Positions 27,129 to 35,520 of a stretch of 64,000 nt of DNA are shown here, piece by piece (positions within the stretch are counted from its first letter, which is position 1; every line of letters starts with the position of its first letter). Position numbers and translations under genes: made by a program. Source of the DNA: Chryseobacterium luteum (GTDB taxonomy: Bacteria > Bacteroidota > Bacteroidia > Flavobacteriales > Weeksellaceae); contig NZ_JPRO01000010.1 in NCBI RefSeq assembly GCF_000737785.1, positions 1-64,000 on the forward strand, given 5' to 3'. Under the pieces are notes generated by a model. It was not told where the DNA came from, searched no databases, and worked only from the letters and a program-made list of their open reading frames with translations.

Positions 27129-28253
27129 ATGGAAGATACAACACAACCTTTGTTAGAAGGATATCAATTAGGCGATCTGCAGTTGAAAAACAGAATCGTA
27201 ATGTCGTCACTTACCCGTGGGCGTGCTACTAATGCAGAGCTTATACCTACACCTCTAATGGCTCAATATTATGCTCAACGTGCGTCTGCCGGATTAATTC
27301 TTACTGAAGGCACCTGGGTCAACCCAAAATCTATAGGATTTATAAATGTTCCGGGAATCTACACCAGGCAACAGGTAGAAGGGTGGAAGCTGGTGACCCA
27401 GGCAGTACATGATAAAGGCGGGTTGATTTTTTCACAATTAGGTCATATCGGTTCCGCATCACACCCGGATTTCTTTGAAGGAGAGCTACCCGCAGGACCA
27501 TCAGCCGTCAATCCGCAAACCCGTTCTTTTACTCCCGAAGGATTTAAAGATTCCCTGACACCGCGTGAGTTCACGGTTGCAGAGATTAAGCAAACCATAC
27601 AGGATTATCAACTGGCAGCAAAAAATGCTCAGGAGGCTGGGTTTGACGGTGTTGAAATACATGCACTGGCTGGAATGCTGATCCCGCAATTTCTAAGCCT
27701 TGCCACCAATCAGCGCACCGACGAATATGGCGGAAGCATTGAGAATCGTTCCCGTATCGTATTTGAGATCTTAGATGCTGTCATCGAAGTCTGGGAGAGT
27801 ACCCGCGTCGCTATTAAGTTTTCCCCGGCCGCATTAAGCAGCGTAGGAATCATGACGCCGGATGAAGAAACCATCCCGGTTTTTCAATATATCTTAAAAA
27901 GATTGAGTGAATATAATCTGGCCTATTTACATATTGTAGGACCTGCGGAAGATTTAAGCGGTACGCCTGTAGCGGAATTACAGGACAATTACTTCAGCCA
28001 TTTCCGTCAAAACTACAGCGGCCGGCTAATGGCCAACCTGGGCTTTACGCAGGAAAGCGGCAATGCGATTCTGAAAAAAGGAACAGCAGATCTGGTATCC
28101 TTTGGTACGCCGTTTATTGCCAATCCCGATTTGGCAGAACGTTTCAAGTATAATATTCCGCTGTCAGAAAGCAATCAGGACACAATCTATACTGGTGGTG
28201 AAAATGGATATGCTGATTACCCTGAAGCGGAATATAGTGATTATGTTAAATAA
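27129..28253 (+). CDS. Old Yellow Enzyme (NADH:flavin oxidoreductase) homologue with altered active site
   Basis: 374 residues from ATG 27129, an FMN TIM-barrel protein by overall alignment: LQLKNRIVMSSLTRGRA, TDEYGGSIENRSRI, DLVSFGTPFIANPDLAERF. OYEs reduce activated alkenes with NAD(P)H. The usual substrate-binding and proton-donor motif H-x-x-N-x-Y is H178-A-L-A181-G-M183, so Asn and Tyr are both gone. The usual QxWHxGR block reads QLGHIGS, losing Trp and Arg. Folding and FMN binding look plausible, but standard ene-reductase chemistry does not. It is probably controlled by the divergent HxlR repressor. Confidence 0.82.
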   Translation: MEDTTQPLLEGYQLGDLQLKNRIVMSSLTRGRATNAELIPTPLMAQYYAQRASAGLILTEGTWVNPKSIGFINVPGIYTRQQVEGWKLVTQAVHDKGGLIFSQLGHIGSASHPDFFEGELPAGPSAVNPQTRSFTPEGFKDSLTPREFTVAEIKQTIQDYQLAAKNAQEAGFDGVEIHALAGMLIPQFLSLATNQRTDEYGGSIENRSRIVFEILDAVIEVWESTRVAIKFSPAALSSVGIMTPDEETIPVFQYILKRLSEYNLAYLHIVGPAEDLSGTPVAELQDNYFSHFRQNYSGRLMANLGFTQESGNAILKKGTADLVSFGTPFIANPDLAERFKYNIPLSESNQDTIYTGGENGYADYPEAEYSDYVK

Positions 28254-28339
28254 GAATTAATCGGTGAGAATATTTCCCAATGGTATTACCAAATTAATTG
28301 AGAAGCTTTCATCCTGTAAGCTTCATCCAATGTTATCAT

Positions 28340-28374
28340 AAACTCCTGAATGCATTTACATTCAGGAGTTTTTA
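28340..28374 (+). terminator. Rho-independent terminator after the first OYE gene
   Basis: A perfect 13-bp stem (28340-28352 with 28359-28371) around a six-base loop is followed by TTTTATTATT. Confidence 0.85.
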
Positions 28375-28909
28375 TTATTCTTTGGAAATAGTGAAAATTT
28401 CTACTAATGGAAATAAATATCAAACCGCATTTAGTACTGTTTTATTGTTTTATATTTTGCTGATAAACATGCATGGAATATAATCGGAAATAAAGGAGAA
28501 ATATCGCTTCTTTCCGGTTCTGTAGTCATAACAGAAGAAATATCGAAATATTTAGTGGAAGATTTACAGAGAATTTCACAGTTGTTAGCATTGAAAAAAC
28601 TAGACTTTTTACAGTAGTAGATTTGGCGTTATCGGTAAAAAAAATGGACTATTTTAGCCGATATAGCTTTAAGATTTTCTTTTTCATCATTTAAATTGCT
28701 GAGTAAGCTAAAAGTCCATCTTTTTATACCTGTACTTGAAATATTCGTTTCAAGGGTTTTGAGAGATTACCTAATCAAAACTGTAAAAAGGATAAAATAT
28801 GATGTTGTCTTTGGATAATTATACTACTTAAAAAATAAAATTAGTTTTATATACTATAGAAAATTGATTTTTTGAGTAAAGCCCGGATATTTATAATAAA
28901 GAATCATAA
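28375..28909. other. Gene-poor gap with a relict frame and an inverted repeat
   Basis: No intact gene is visible. A short plus-strand frame (about 28477-28617, IIGNKGEISLLSGSVVI...) reads like coding sequence but has no start and is not recognised. An inverted repeat lies at 28646-28659 (TGGACTATTTTAGC) and 28707-28718 (GCTAAAAGTCCA), perhaps an old mobile-element end. The gap leads into the recombinase remnant. Confidence 0.4.
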
Positions 28910-29177
28910 AGATTGAACCAGGTTCGTGATATTTTTCTTTTCAGTTCTTATACCGGTTTCGCCTATGTGGATGTAAAGAAATTGACAAAATCTCATGTTA
29001 ATATTGGAATAGATGATGCCAAATGGATATTCACACATCGTCAGAAACCGACACCTCTACAAGAGTTCCATTATTACCTTTAGCCCAGGAGCTAATTTTA
29101 AAATATGAAAATCATCCGGAAAGTGTAAATTCAAATATCCTGTTTCCTGTTCTCAGTAATCAGAAAATGAATTCCTT
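28910..29177 (+). pseudogene. Tyrosine recombinase (Bacteroidota site-specific integrase) remnant
   Basis: Starting after a TAA near 28904, the frame reads RLNQVRDIFLFSSYTGFAYVDVKKLTKSHV...WIFTHRQK. A one-base loss at about 29045 moves the match to the next frame: TDTSTRVPLLPLAQELILKYENHP...LFPVLSNQKMNS. This is the central catalytic region of Bacteroidota phage/transposon integrases. The N-terminal DNA-binding part and the C-terminal HxxR and Tyr region are missing. The match stops just before the AraC gene at 29238, so this point is probably an insertion or deletion junction. Confidence 0.75.
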
Positions 29178-29237
29178 CATTCGTTTCCAAAACGAAAATG
29201 CTATCTTTACGAATAATCCCATAAACATATCGGAAAA

Positions 29238-30221
29238 ATGATTTTTGAGTTTACATCAAAACCCAATTTCGATTTTATAGCTGAATTCTCGGCACAATTC
29301 GACATTCCTGTCTTCGACAATTGTCTGACAATTCCTGCCTCAATGGGAAAAGGCTACATCAAAAAAATAGTTTTTGGAACGGATTTTAGATTGATTATAC
29401 ACCGTTATAAATTAAACGAAGATTTTACCATAAAACGTAATGCATCCTTAGAACGAAATGATTTAATTAGCATCTTTTTTTATAATAATGAAAATTTAAT
29501 TGATTTGGTTTATAACCAAGATCAACGAGTCCCATTTTCCCAAAATAATGAATCAGCAATTCAGCTAACCACAAGTGATATGAATTCTGTTATTAAATTT
29601 CCAGCCAATAGCGAAATTTATAAATGTATTGTTGGAATTACATCTGAAAAATTAGCCACGCTCTTGCGTATTGAAAAACCCAATTCAATTATTCAAAAAA
29701 TAACAAGCGGTAAGGACTCTTTTACCTACTTTGAAAGTATGAATCAAGAGATGTTGAGAAATTTAAAGCAACTTTTTGAAATTAATGTAGAAAACAATTT
29801 AAGTAATTTTTATTATCAAATAAAAGTACAAGAATTGTTATATCATTTATTTGATAAGCTTTTGCAAAGAGTAAATCTACCACATCAACTCATAAATAAT
29901 GCTGATGTAGAAAAATTATTGGTGTTGCGAAATATCATTTTAGAGGATTTAAGCAAGCCTCCTGTATTAGGTGCGCTGTCTAAGTTAATTGGAATGAGTG
30001 AAACCAAAATGAAACAACTTTTCAAACAAACTTTTGGAGATACTATTTACAATTACTATCAAAAAATAAGAATGGAAGAAGCTGCATTTTTATTAAAACA
30101 GGCTGGCTATTCCGTTTCAGACGTGGGCTACCAATTGGGCTTTTCAAACCTTAGTCATTTCAGCAGGTTGTTTGAAAAACAGTTTGGCATTACCCCAAAG
30201 AAATACTCTGTTGTCGGATAG
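29238..30221 (+). CDS. AraC family transcriptional regulator
   Basis: 327 residues. A long N-terminal domain of about 220 residues precedes the DNA-binding part: LGALSKLIGMSETKMKQLFKQTFGDTIYNYY and YSVSDVGYQLGFSNLSHFSRLFEKQFGITPKKYSVVG, the PchR/YesN-like form. The AT-rich codon use differs from the SDR-type genes further left. The last codons form one copy of a 29-bp repeat found again in front of the second OYE gene, suggesting this regulator originally lay directly upstream of that gene and controls it. Confidence 0.88.
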   Translation: MIFEFTSKPNFDFIAEFSAQFDIPVFDNCLTIPASMGKGYIKKIVFGTDFRLIIHRYKLNEDFTIKRNASLERNDLISIFFYNNENLIDLVYNQDQRVPFSQNNESAIQLTTSDMNSVIKFPANSEIYKCIVGITSEKLATLLRIEKPNSIIQKITSGKDSFTYFESMNQEMLRNLKQLFEINVENNLSNFYYQIKVQELLYHLFDKLLQRVNLPHQLINNADVEKLLVLRNIILEDLSKPPVLGALSKLIGMSETKMKQLFKQTFGDTIYNYYQKIRMEEAAFLLKQAGYSVSDVGYQLGFSNLSHFSRLFEKQFGITPKKYSVVG

Positions 30222-30223
30222 GA
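30195..30223 (+). repeat. 29-bp direct repeat, copy 1 (end of the AraC gene)
   Basis: It starts CCAAAGAAATACTCTG and runs through the AraC stop codon to GGA. It is identical to 31923-31951, with different bases on both sides of each copy. The repeats enclose the Crp, tautomerase and NTF2-like genes. Confidence 0.95.
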
Positions 30224-30238
30224 AAGTGAAATCATTTG

Positions 30239-30263
30239 TACCTTTGAAGTGAGTTTAAACTCA
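30239..30263 (+). promoter_or_regulatory. Promoter box and 14-bp palindrome before the Crp/Fnr gene
   Basis: TACCTTTG (30239-30246) matches TAnnTTTG. Just downstream, TGAGTTTAAACTCA (30250-30263) is a perfect palindrome at the expected transcription start, 25 bases before ATG 30289. It may be an autoregulatory operator for the Crp/Fnr product. Confidence 0.5.
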
Positions 30264-30288
30264 ATAAATTTTTATTTAATAAAAAGCC

Positions 30289-30864
30289 ATGGAAACTTTA
30301 ATCACTATTTTTATAGAAAAATTGGGTCTTGAAAAGCGCCATTTTGAAAAATTCAGTAACGAAATGTACACCAAAATAGTAAAGAAAAAAGAGCATCTGA
30401 TTATCGAAGGTTCGGTTTGTAAATTTATTGGAGTCGTTACTTCAGGTACATTGAGGTCTTATATTCGGAACAATGGCGAGGAATTTAATAACGATTTTTA
30501 TCTTGAGAATAGTTTTGTGAGTGCCTATACAAGTTATTTAACCCAGATGCCTACCAATTGCAACATACAAGCATTAACGGATGTTGAAATCAATTATATT
30601 ACGTATAACCAGTTAAATAAATTAATTGCCGAAGACAGTGATTTTCTTAAGTTAGGAAAATATATCTCTGATAATTATTTTATTAGAAAATGTAAAAGAG
30701 AAACTTCTTTTTTAAAAAATACGGCCTCAGAACGACTTGAAAACCTTTCCACAATATTTCCTGGGATAGAGCAACAAGTGTCTCAATACCATATTGCTTC
30801 TTATTTGGGGATTAAGCCCGAATCTTTAAGTAGAATAAAACTCTTAACATACATCAAGAAATAA
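30289..30864 (+). CDS. Crp/Fnr family transcriptional regulator
   Basis: 191 residues. The N-terminal cyclic-nucleotide-binding-like beta roll shows KKKEHLIIEGSVCKFIGVVTSGTLRSYIRNNGEEFNNDFYLENSFVSAYTSYL. The C-terminal helix-turn-helix is ISQ-type (QQVSQYHIASYLGIKPESLSRIKLLTY). Such short Bacteroidota proteins usually do not bind cAMP; the ligand is unknown. It is the first gene of the repeat-bounded segment and may control the tautomerase and NTF2-like genes behind it. Confidence 0.85.
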   Translation: METLITIFIEKLGLEKRHFEKFSNEMYTKIVKKKEHLIIEGSVCKFIGVVTSGTLRSYIRNNGEEFNNDFYLENSFVSAYTSYLTQMPTNCNIQALTDVEINYITYNQLNKLIAEDSDFLKLGKYISDNYFIRKCKRETSFLKNTASERLENLSTIFPGIEQQVSQYHIASYLGIKPESLSRIKLLTYIKK

Positions 30865-30914
30865 AAAAAAACTTGCACTTTACTTTGTACTTCATTAATT
30901 AAATATTTTGAAGT

Positions 30915-31331
30915 ATGCCAATAATCAATCTAAAAGTAAGCGGTAACGAAGACCCTTCCTTAGCAAAAGAATTAGCAAAAAACATTAGTAATCTTACAAA
31001 AGATGTTTTAAACAAAAGACCAGAAGTCACGGTAGTTACCATATCATTTATTCCAGATTACCTTTGGTTTATTAATTCAGAATCTTTAGCTGAATTAAAA
31101 CAGAAAAGCTTTCATCTTACCATAAAGATTTCCGATTCTACAAATCTCAAAGATGATAAGTCAAAGTATATTGATACGATCCACAAATTATTGAAATCCT
31201 CTCTTGGAGATATTCATCCTGTAAGCTACACAGCTATTGAGGAGATGAAAGCTGATGCCTATGGTTATGAAGGATTAACCATAGAATATAAGATTATCAA
31301 TAATAAAATTATAAACAATGCAACAAAGTGA
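30915..31331 (+). CDS. Tautomerase (4-oxalocrotonate tautomerase-like) family protein
   Basis: 138 residues. The start Met-Pro exposes the N-terminal proline that serves as catalytic base in this superfamily. PIINLKVSGNEDPSLAKELAKNISNLTKDVLNKRPEVTVVTISFIP matches the tautomerase beta-alpha-beta core, and a second half from about residue 65 gives a fused-repeat length. The substrate is probably a small keto-enol compound. It follows the Crp/Fnr gene by 50 bases. Confidence 0.8.
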   Translation: MPIINLKVSGNEDPSLAKELAKNISNLTKDVLNKRPEVTVVTISFIPDYLWFINSESLAELKQKSFHLTIKISDSTNLKDDKSKYIDTIHKLLKSSLGDIHPVSYTAIEEMKADAYGYEGLTIEYKIINNKIINNATK

Positions 31332-31378
31332 TATTTCCTGTTTAAACCAATCCGTGAAAATTAATAGATAACAACAAA

Positions 31379-31921
31379 ATGAAAATCTTAAAAATTATGT
31401 CAATTATTTTTTTGATAACTATTCAACAATATAATGGGCAACAAGAAGGAAATAATAAAAAGGAAATAAGACAAATTGTAAATAAATATAGTGAAAGTGT
31501 AATCGAAAGAGATTCGATTAAATTCTATGACTTGTTTAAAGCTGGTAATGTTACTTGGTGTGCAGCAACTAAAGACAAATCCCAAGCTAAAAAAATTGAA
31601 ACTAAAGGAATAAAAGAAGCAGGCACTAATTATTTTTCAGGAACTTACAAAGGCTTTTTTAGAGCTTTATTTAGATACCAGTCAACCGAAGACAGGTTTG
31701 ATAATATCAAAATTATTGAAGATGGTACTGTTGCATCAGTAACTATGGATTACAGTTTTTGGGCAAATTCCAAAATGACTAATTGGGGAAGTAAATATTT
31801 AACCTTAATTAAAACAGATGGAATATGGAGGATTACAAGTGTTATTTATTCATTAGAACTTACAGAATATTTTGACCAGCCATCACTTAAAAAAAGAAAA
31901 AAACTAAAAAATCAGCGTTAA
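31379..31921 (+). CDS. Exported NTF2/SnoaL-like protein
   Basis: 180 residues with a signal peptide (IMSIIFLITIQQYNGQQ). The body resembles the cone-shaped NTF2-like fold: an N-terminal helix EIRQIVNKYSESVIERDSIKFYDLF, then strands ending GSKYLTLIKTDGIWRITSVIYSLEL. It could be a small binding protein or enzyme in the periplasm. Last gene of the repeat-bounded segment; its stop is 1-2 bases before copy 2 of the 29-bp repeat. Confidence 0.65.
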   Translation: MKILKIMSIIFLITIQQYNGQQEGNNKKEIRQIVNKYSESVIERDSIKFYDLFKAGNVTWCAATKDKSQAKKIETKGIKEAGTNYFSGTYKGFFRALFRYQSTEDRFDNIKIIEDGTVASVTMDYSFWANSKMTNWGSKYLTLIKTDGIWRITSVIYSLELTEYFDQPSLKKRKKLKNQR

Positions 31922-31922
31922 G

Positions 31923-31951
31923 CCAAAGAAATACTCTGTTGTCGGATAGGA
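31923..31951 (+). repeat. 29-bp direct repeat, copy 2
   Basis: Identical to 30195-30223. Here it codes for nothing: it is a stray copy of the AraC gene's 3' end placed between the NTF2-like stop and the leader of the second OYE gene. Confidence 0.95.
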
Positions 31952-32024
31952 CTATTTTACGGTCTTACATCGCTATTTTATCCTTGCCCATCAGCGCATC
32001 TTTGTATTATTAAAAACGAATAAT

Positions 32025-33110
32025 ATGCAAAGTAAAATAGCAACACTTTTAACGCCGTATTCAAAAGGCAATCTCCATCTTAAAAATCATTTGGTGATGG
32101 CTCCTATGACAAGAAGCAGGGCCATCAATAACATACCCAATGATTTAATGGCGGAATATTACGGGCAGCGAACCGGTGCTGGGCTTATCATTACAGAAGG
32201 TACCGCACCAACAGCTGATGCGTTGAGTTATGCCCGAATCCCCGGCATATTTAGTCAGGAACAGATTGAGGGTTGGAAAAAAACAACCGCGGCAGTGCAT
32301 CAAGAAGGCACTAAGATTTTTCTTCAAATAATGCATACTGGTCGCATTGGGCATTATCACAATTTGCCAGAAGGTGCAATACTTGTTGGTCCTTCTGATA
32401 TAAAGGCGATGGGGCAAATTCAAACAGACAATAACGGCTTGCAGGATTTTTCAGAACCCAAAGCATTGACAATAGATGGAATAGAAGCAGTTGTTCAAGG
32501 TTTTGTAAAGGCTGCAGACAATGCCATAGCAGCCAACTTCGACGGCATAGAATTGCACGGTGCCAACGGATATTTATTGGAACAATTCCTGAACCCGAAT
32601 GTAAACAACAGAACAGATACGTATGGTGGAAGTATTGAGAATAGAGCGAAACTAACGCTTGAAGTAGCCGAAAAAACAGTTTCAGCAATTGGCAATGATA
32701 AAGTAGGTATCCGCTTGTCGCCATTTTCAAAGACAGGCGATTTACAGCCGTATGATGAAAGTGAAGTTCATAATACTTACGCCTTTCTAGCAACCGAATT
32801 GAACAAAATGAAAGTTGCCTACCTACATATTGTTATGAATCCGCTAATCCCACAGGCAACTTTAGATGCCATTCGTTCAAATTTTGATGGAACCATTATC
32901 AAGGCAGGTGGATTTACTCCCGAAACAGCCGAACAGGCATTGGTAAACGGTTCTGCTGATTTGGTTGCTTTCGGCAAAGCTTTTTTAGCCAACCCCGATT
33001 TTGATAAACGGATAGAAACAGGCGCTGCTTTAAATCCTGTTGACTTTAAAACATTGTATGCAACACCTGATGCAATAGGTTATACGGACTATCCAACTCT
33101 ACAAAGCTAA
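32025..33110 (+). CDS. Old Yellow Enzyme family alkene reductase
   Basis: 361 residues, a canonical FMN-dependent OYE of the NemA / alkene-reductase type that reduces alpha,beta-unsaturated carbonyls, quinones or nitro compounds with NAD(P)H. All landmarks are present: MAPMTRSRA, LQIMHTGRIGH, the H-x-x-N-x-Y motif in ELHGANGYLLEQFL, RTDTYGGSIENR, and the flavin-phosphate region DLVAFGKAFLANPDFDKR. It leads a tight gene run with the cupin, hydrolase and quinone-oxidoreductase genes. Confidence 0.93.
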   Translation: MQSKIATLLTPYSKGNLHLKNHLVMAPMTRSRAINNIPNDLMAEYYGQRTGAGLIITEGTAPTADALSYARIPGIFSQEQIEGWKKTTAAVHQEGTKIFLQIMHTGRIGHYHNLPEGAILVGPSDIKAMGQIQTDNNGLQDFSEPKALTIDGIEAVVQGFVKAADNAIAANFDGIELHGANGYLLEQFLNPNVNNRTDTYGGSIENRAKLTLEVAEKTVSAIGNDKVGIRLSPFSKTGDLQPYDESEVHNTYAFLATELNKMKVAYLHIVMNPLIPQATLDAIRSNFDGTIIKAGGFTPETAEQALVNGSADLVAFGKAFLANPDFDKRIETGAALNPVDFKTLYATPDAIGYTDYPTLQS

Positions 33111-33136
33111 TATTCTTAACCACTAAAAAATTAAAA

Positions 33137-33637
33137 ATGAGACCAACAAAAATCATCACCGTAAATCCCCGTGAAGGACAGGATTTATCAGTAGTAGGCG
33201 ACAATTATAGATTACTTATTACGGGCAAGGAAACAGAAAATGCCTTTGCTGTAATTGATATGCTGATTCCCCCAAAAGGTGGCCCGATGCCTCACGCACA
33301 TACAACTTTTCAGGAATCATTCTATGTGATAGAAGGCGAAATTGTAGTGCGAACCGAAGAACAAACTTATGTTGCTAAACCAGGTTCGTTTGTTAGCATT
33401 CCAAAAGGCGGCGCTATCCATTCCTTTAAAAATGAAACTGATGTGAATGCACACATCTTATGCATTGTAGTGGCAGCGGGTTTGGAAGAGTTTTTTAAAG
33501 AAATAGGACAACCCGTAGCATACGGAGCGTTTTTACCGCCACCGGTAATGAATTCTGAGGCTGCGGTAAGACTAAAAACCATTGCTGAAAAATATAACCA
33601 GGAAGTTTTTCCACCAGATTACTTTGAAAAAAAATAA
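33137..33637 (+). CDS. Cupin domain protein
   Basis: 166 residues. The cupin barrel has motif 1 PMPHAHTTFQESFYVIEGEI and motif 2 PGSFVSIPKGGAIHSFKN, with likely metal ligands from the two His, Glu and the motif 2 His. The function may be dioxygenase or binding; the substrate is unknown. It follows the OYE gene by 26 bases in a likely operon. Confidence 0.85.
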   Translation: MRPTKIITVNPREGQDLSVVGDNYRLLITGKETENAFAVIDMLIPPKGGPMPHAHTTFQESFYVIEGEIVVRTEEQTYVAKPGSFVSIPKGGAIHSFKNETDVNAHILCIVVAAGLEEFFKEIGQPVAYGAFLPPPVMNSEAAVRLKTIAEKYNQEVFPPDYFEKK

Positions 33638-33674
33638 GTAAGTAGAATTTCAGCTCAAAAAATCAAAAAATATT

Positions 33675-34580
33675 ATGGCATTATCACAGGAAGTTTTAGA
33701 CACCATTGCATTTGCAGAAAAGATGGGTTTCACAAAACTACATCTGCAACCACCGGCAGAAACAAGGGAAGCAATGAAACACGCTCCTCCTGCCGAAAAC
33801 CCTACAGAAGTTGGTGAGGTTATCAATACGATGATTCCTGAAGGTGACATTGCTGTCCGGATTTACATTCCAATGGGCGAAGGTCCGTTTCCGGTCATTT
33901 CATACTTTCACGGCGGCGGTTTTGTGTTGATGAGTTTAGAGACACACGATGAAATTTGCCGCCAGCTTTGTGCAAAGTCAGGTTGTGTAGTGATGTCGGT
34001 TGATTACAAATTAGCTCCTGAAAATCCCTATCCACAGGGCCCTGAAAGCGCTGTTACAGCAACCAAATGGATGATTAAAAATGCTGCTGAATACAAAGGC
34101 ATTGGCGAACGAATGGCTGTGGCTGGCGACAGTGCAGGCGGTTATATGGCTTTATGGGTTGCACAAAAACTAACTGCCGAAGGCATAAAACTAAAAGCAC
34201 AGTTTGCGGCTTATCCCGTTACCGACCATTACTCTTCACAACATTTATCCTGGGAAGAAAACAAATCTGGTTACACCTTGACGGCTGAAATGATGAAGTG
34301 GTTTTGGGATAATTACTTAACTGATGCTACAAAATTTACAGAAGCGTCGCCGTTAAGAGCAACCAGTTTTTCAGGACTTCCACCCGCATTGATTATGACA
34401 GCCAATTATGACCCATTAAGAGACGAAGGAAAAGCCTATGCTGACAAATTAAAATCGGCGGGAGTTGAAACCATTTACAAAAACTATGAAAATGTACACG
34501 GCTTTTTCGGAACAGGTGAAATGGGACAAGAAGCAATGCAGATAGCAAGCGACTTTTTAAAAGATAAATTATCTACCTAA
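33675..34580 (+). CDS. Alpha/beta hydrolase, hormone-sensitive-lipase family
   Basis: 301 residues. The oxyanion motif HGGG (YFHGGGFVLMS), the nucleophile Ser in GDSAGGYMA, the Asp in NYDPLRDEG and the His in NVHGFF form a complete HSL-type catalytic set. There is no signal peptide, so it is a cytoplasmic carboxylesterase. It is 37 bases after the cupin gene and 12 before the quinone-oxidoreductase gene. Confidence 0.9.
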   Translation: MALSQEVLDTIAFAEKMGFTKLHLQPPAETREAMKHAPPAENPTEVGEVINTMIPEGDIAVRIYIPMGEGPFPVISYFHGGGFVLMSLETHDEICRQLCAKSGCVVMSVDYKLAPENPYPQGPESAVTATKWMIKNAAEYKGIGERMAVAGDSAGGYMALWVAQKLTAEGIKLKAQFAAYPVTDHYSSQHLSWEENKSGYTLTAEMMKWFWDNYLTDATKFTEASPLRATSFSGLPPALIMTANYDPLRDEGKAYADKLKSAGVETIYKNYENVHGFFGTGEMGQEAMQIASDFLKDKLST

Positions 34581-34592
34581 AAATCAATAAAA

Positions 34593-35513
34593 ATGATAAC
34601 GATTCAATACACAGCATTTGGTCATTCAGACGTTTTACAATTAAACCCAATGGATAAACCAACCATTCAGGAAAATGAAGTGTTGATAAAAATAGCCTCT
34701 ACAACGATCAACCCTTTGGAAATGAAAATACGTGAGGGCTATTTACAACAGGCGATGCCCATCACTTTTCCATACACTCCCGGCTCTGATGTGGCAGGAA
34801 TTGTTGAAGCTGTCGGCAATAATGTAAGCCGGATTAAAGCAGGTGATAAGGTGTATGCCACTACCTATGGTGGAACTTATGCTGAATATATTTCCCTCAA
34901 TGAAGACCAAGTAGCAATAATACCAAGCAATATTTCACTCAACGAAGCCGCTGCCTTGGCTATACCTCTGACTACGGCATACACACTTTTAGTAGAAGCA
35001 GGTCAATTACAAGATGGTCAGAAAGTTTTGATACACGGTGCTTCGGGCGGCGTTGGTAGCATAATGGTACAAATGGCAAAAGCAATGGGTGCTTATGTCA
35101 TCGGAACAACATCAGGAGCCGAACTTGACAGGGTGAAAGCGCTTGGAGCAGATGAAGTGATGGACTATAAGACCCAGGATTTCACTGCGATGGTTAAAGA
35201 CATTGACATTGTTGCAGATTTAGTAGGTGGCGAAACACAAACCAAATCTTTTGAAGTATTAAAAAAAGGCGGAAAACTAATAAGCACGGTAATGCCTCCT
35301 TCTGCTGAGCTGGCCGAAAAATATCAAGTGGAAGCGCCGTTTATTATGTCAAATCCATCATACAAAAAACTGGACTTTTTCAACGAATTGATAGCGCAAG
35401 GGAAAATAAAAGCTCAAATATCAAAGACTATGAAATTAGAACAAGCAGCCGAAGCACAGGATTTGGTTTCAAAAGGAGGAGTGAATGGGAAAATTGTATT
35501 GGAGATAAACTAA
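34593..35513 (+). CDS. NADP-dependent quinone oxidoreductase-like (zinc-free MDR family)
   Basis: 306 residues, medium-chain dehydrogenase/reductase fold. An N-terminal GroES-like domain (TPGSDVAGIVEAVGNNV) is followed by the Rossmann domain with HGASGGVGSIMVQMAKAMG. No zinc-ligand cysteines are present, as in quinone and enone reductases. Together with the OYE it suggests detoxification of reactive carbonyls or quinones. The next start is 7 bases after its stop. Confidence 0.9.
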   Translation: MITIQYTAFGHSDVLQLNPMDKPTIQENEVLIKIASTTINPLEMKIREGYLQQAMPITFPYTPGSDVAGIVEAVGNNVSRIKAGDKVYATTYGGTYAEYISLNEDQVAIIPSNISLNEAAALAIPLTTAYTLLVEAGQLQDGQKVLIHGASGGVGSIMVQMAKAMGAYVIGTTSGAELDRVKALGADEVMDYKTQDFTAMVKDIDIVADLVGGETQTKSFEVLKKGGKLISTVMPPSAELAEKYQVEAPFIMSNPSYKKLDFFNELIAQGKIKAQISKTMKLEQAAEAQDLVSKGGVNGKIVLEIN

Positions 35514-35520
35514 CAAAAAT

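Noticed and set aside
28298..28483. Small plus-strand open frame over the terminator
   Set aside because: It contains the terminator hairpin and has no protein features.
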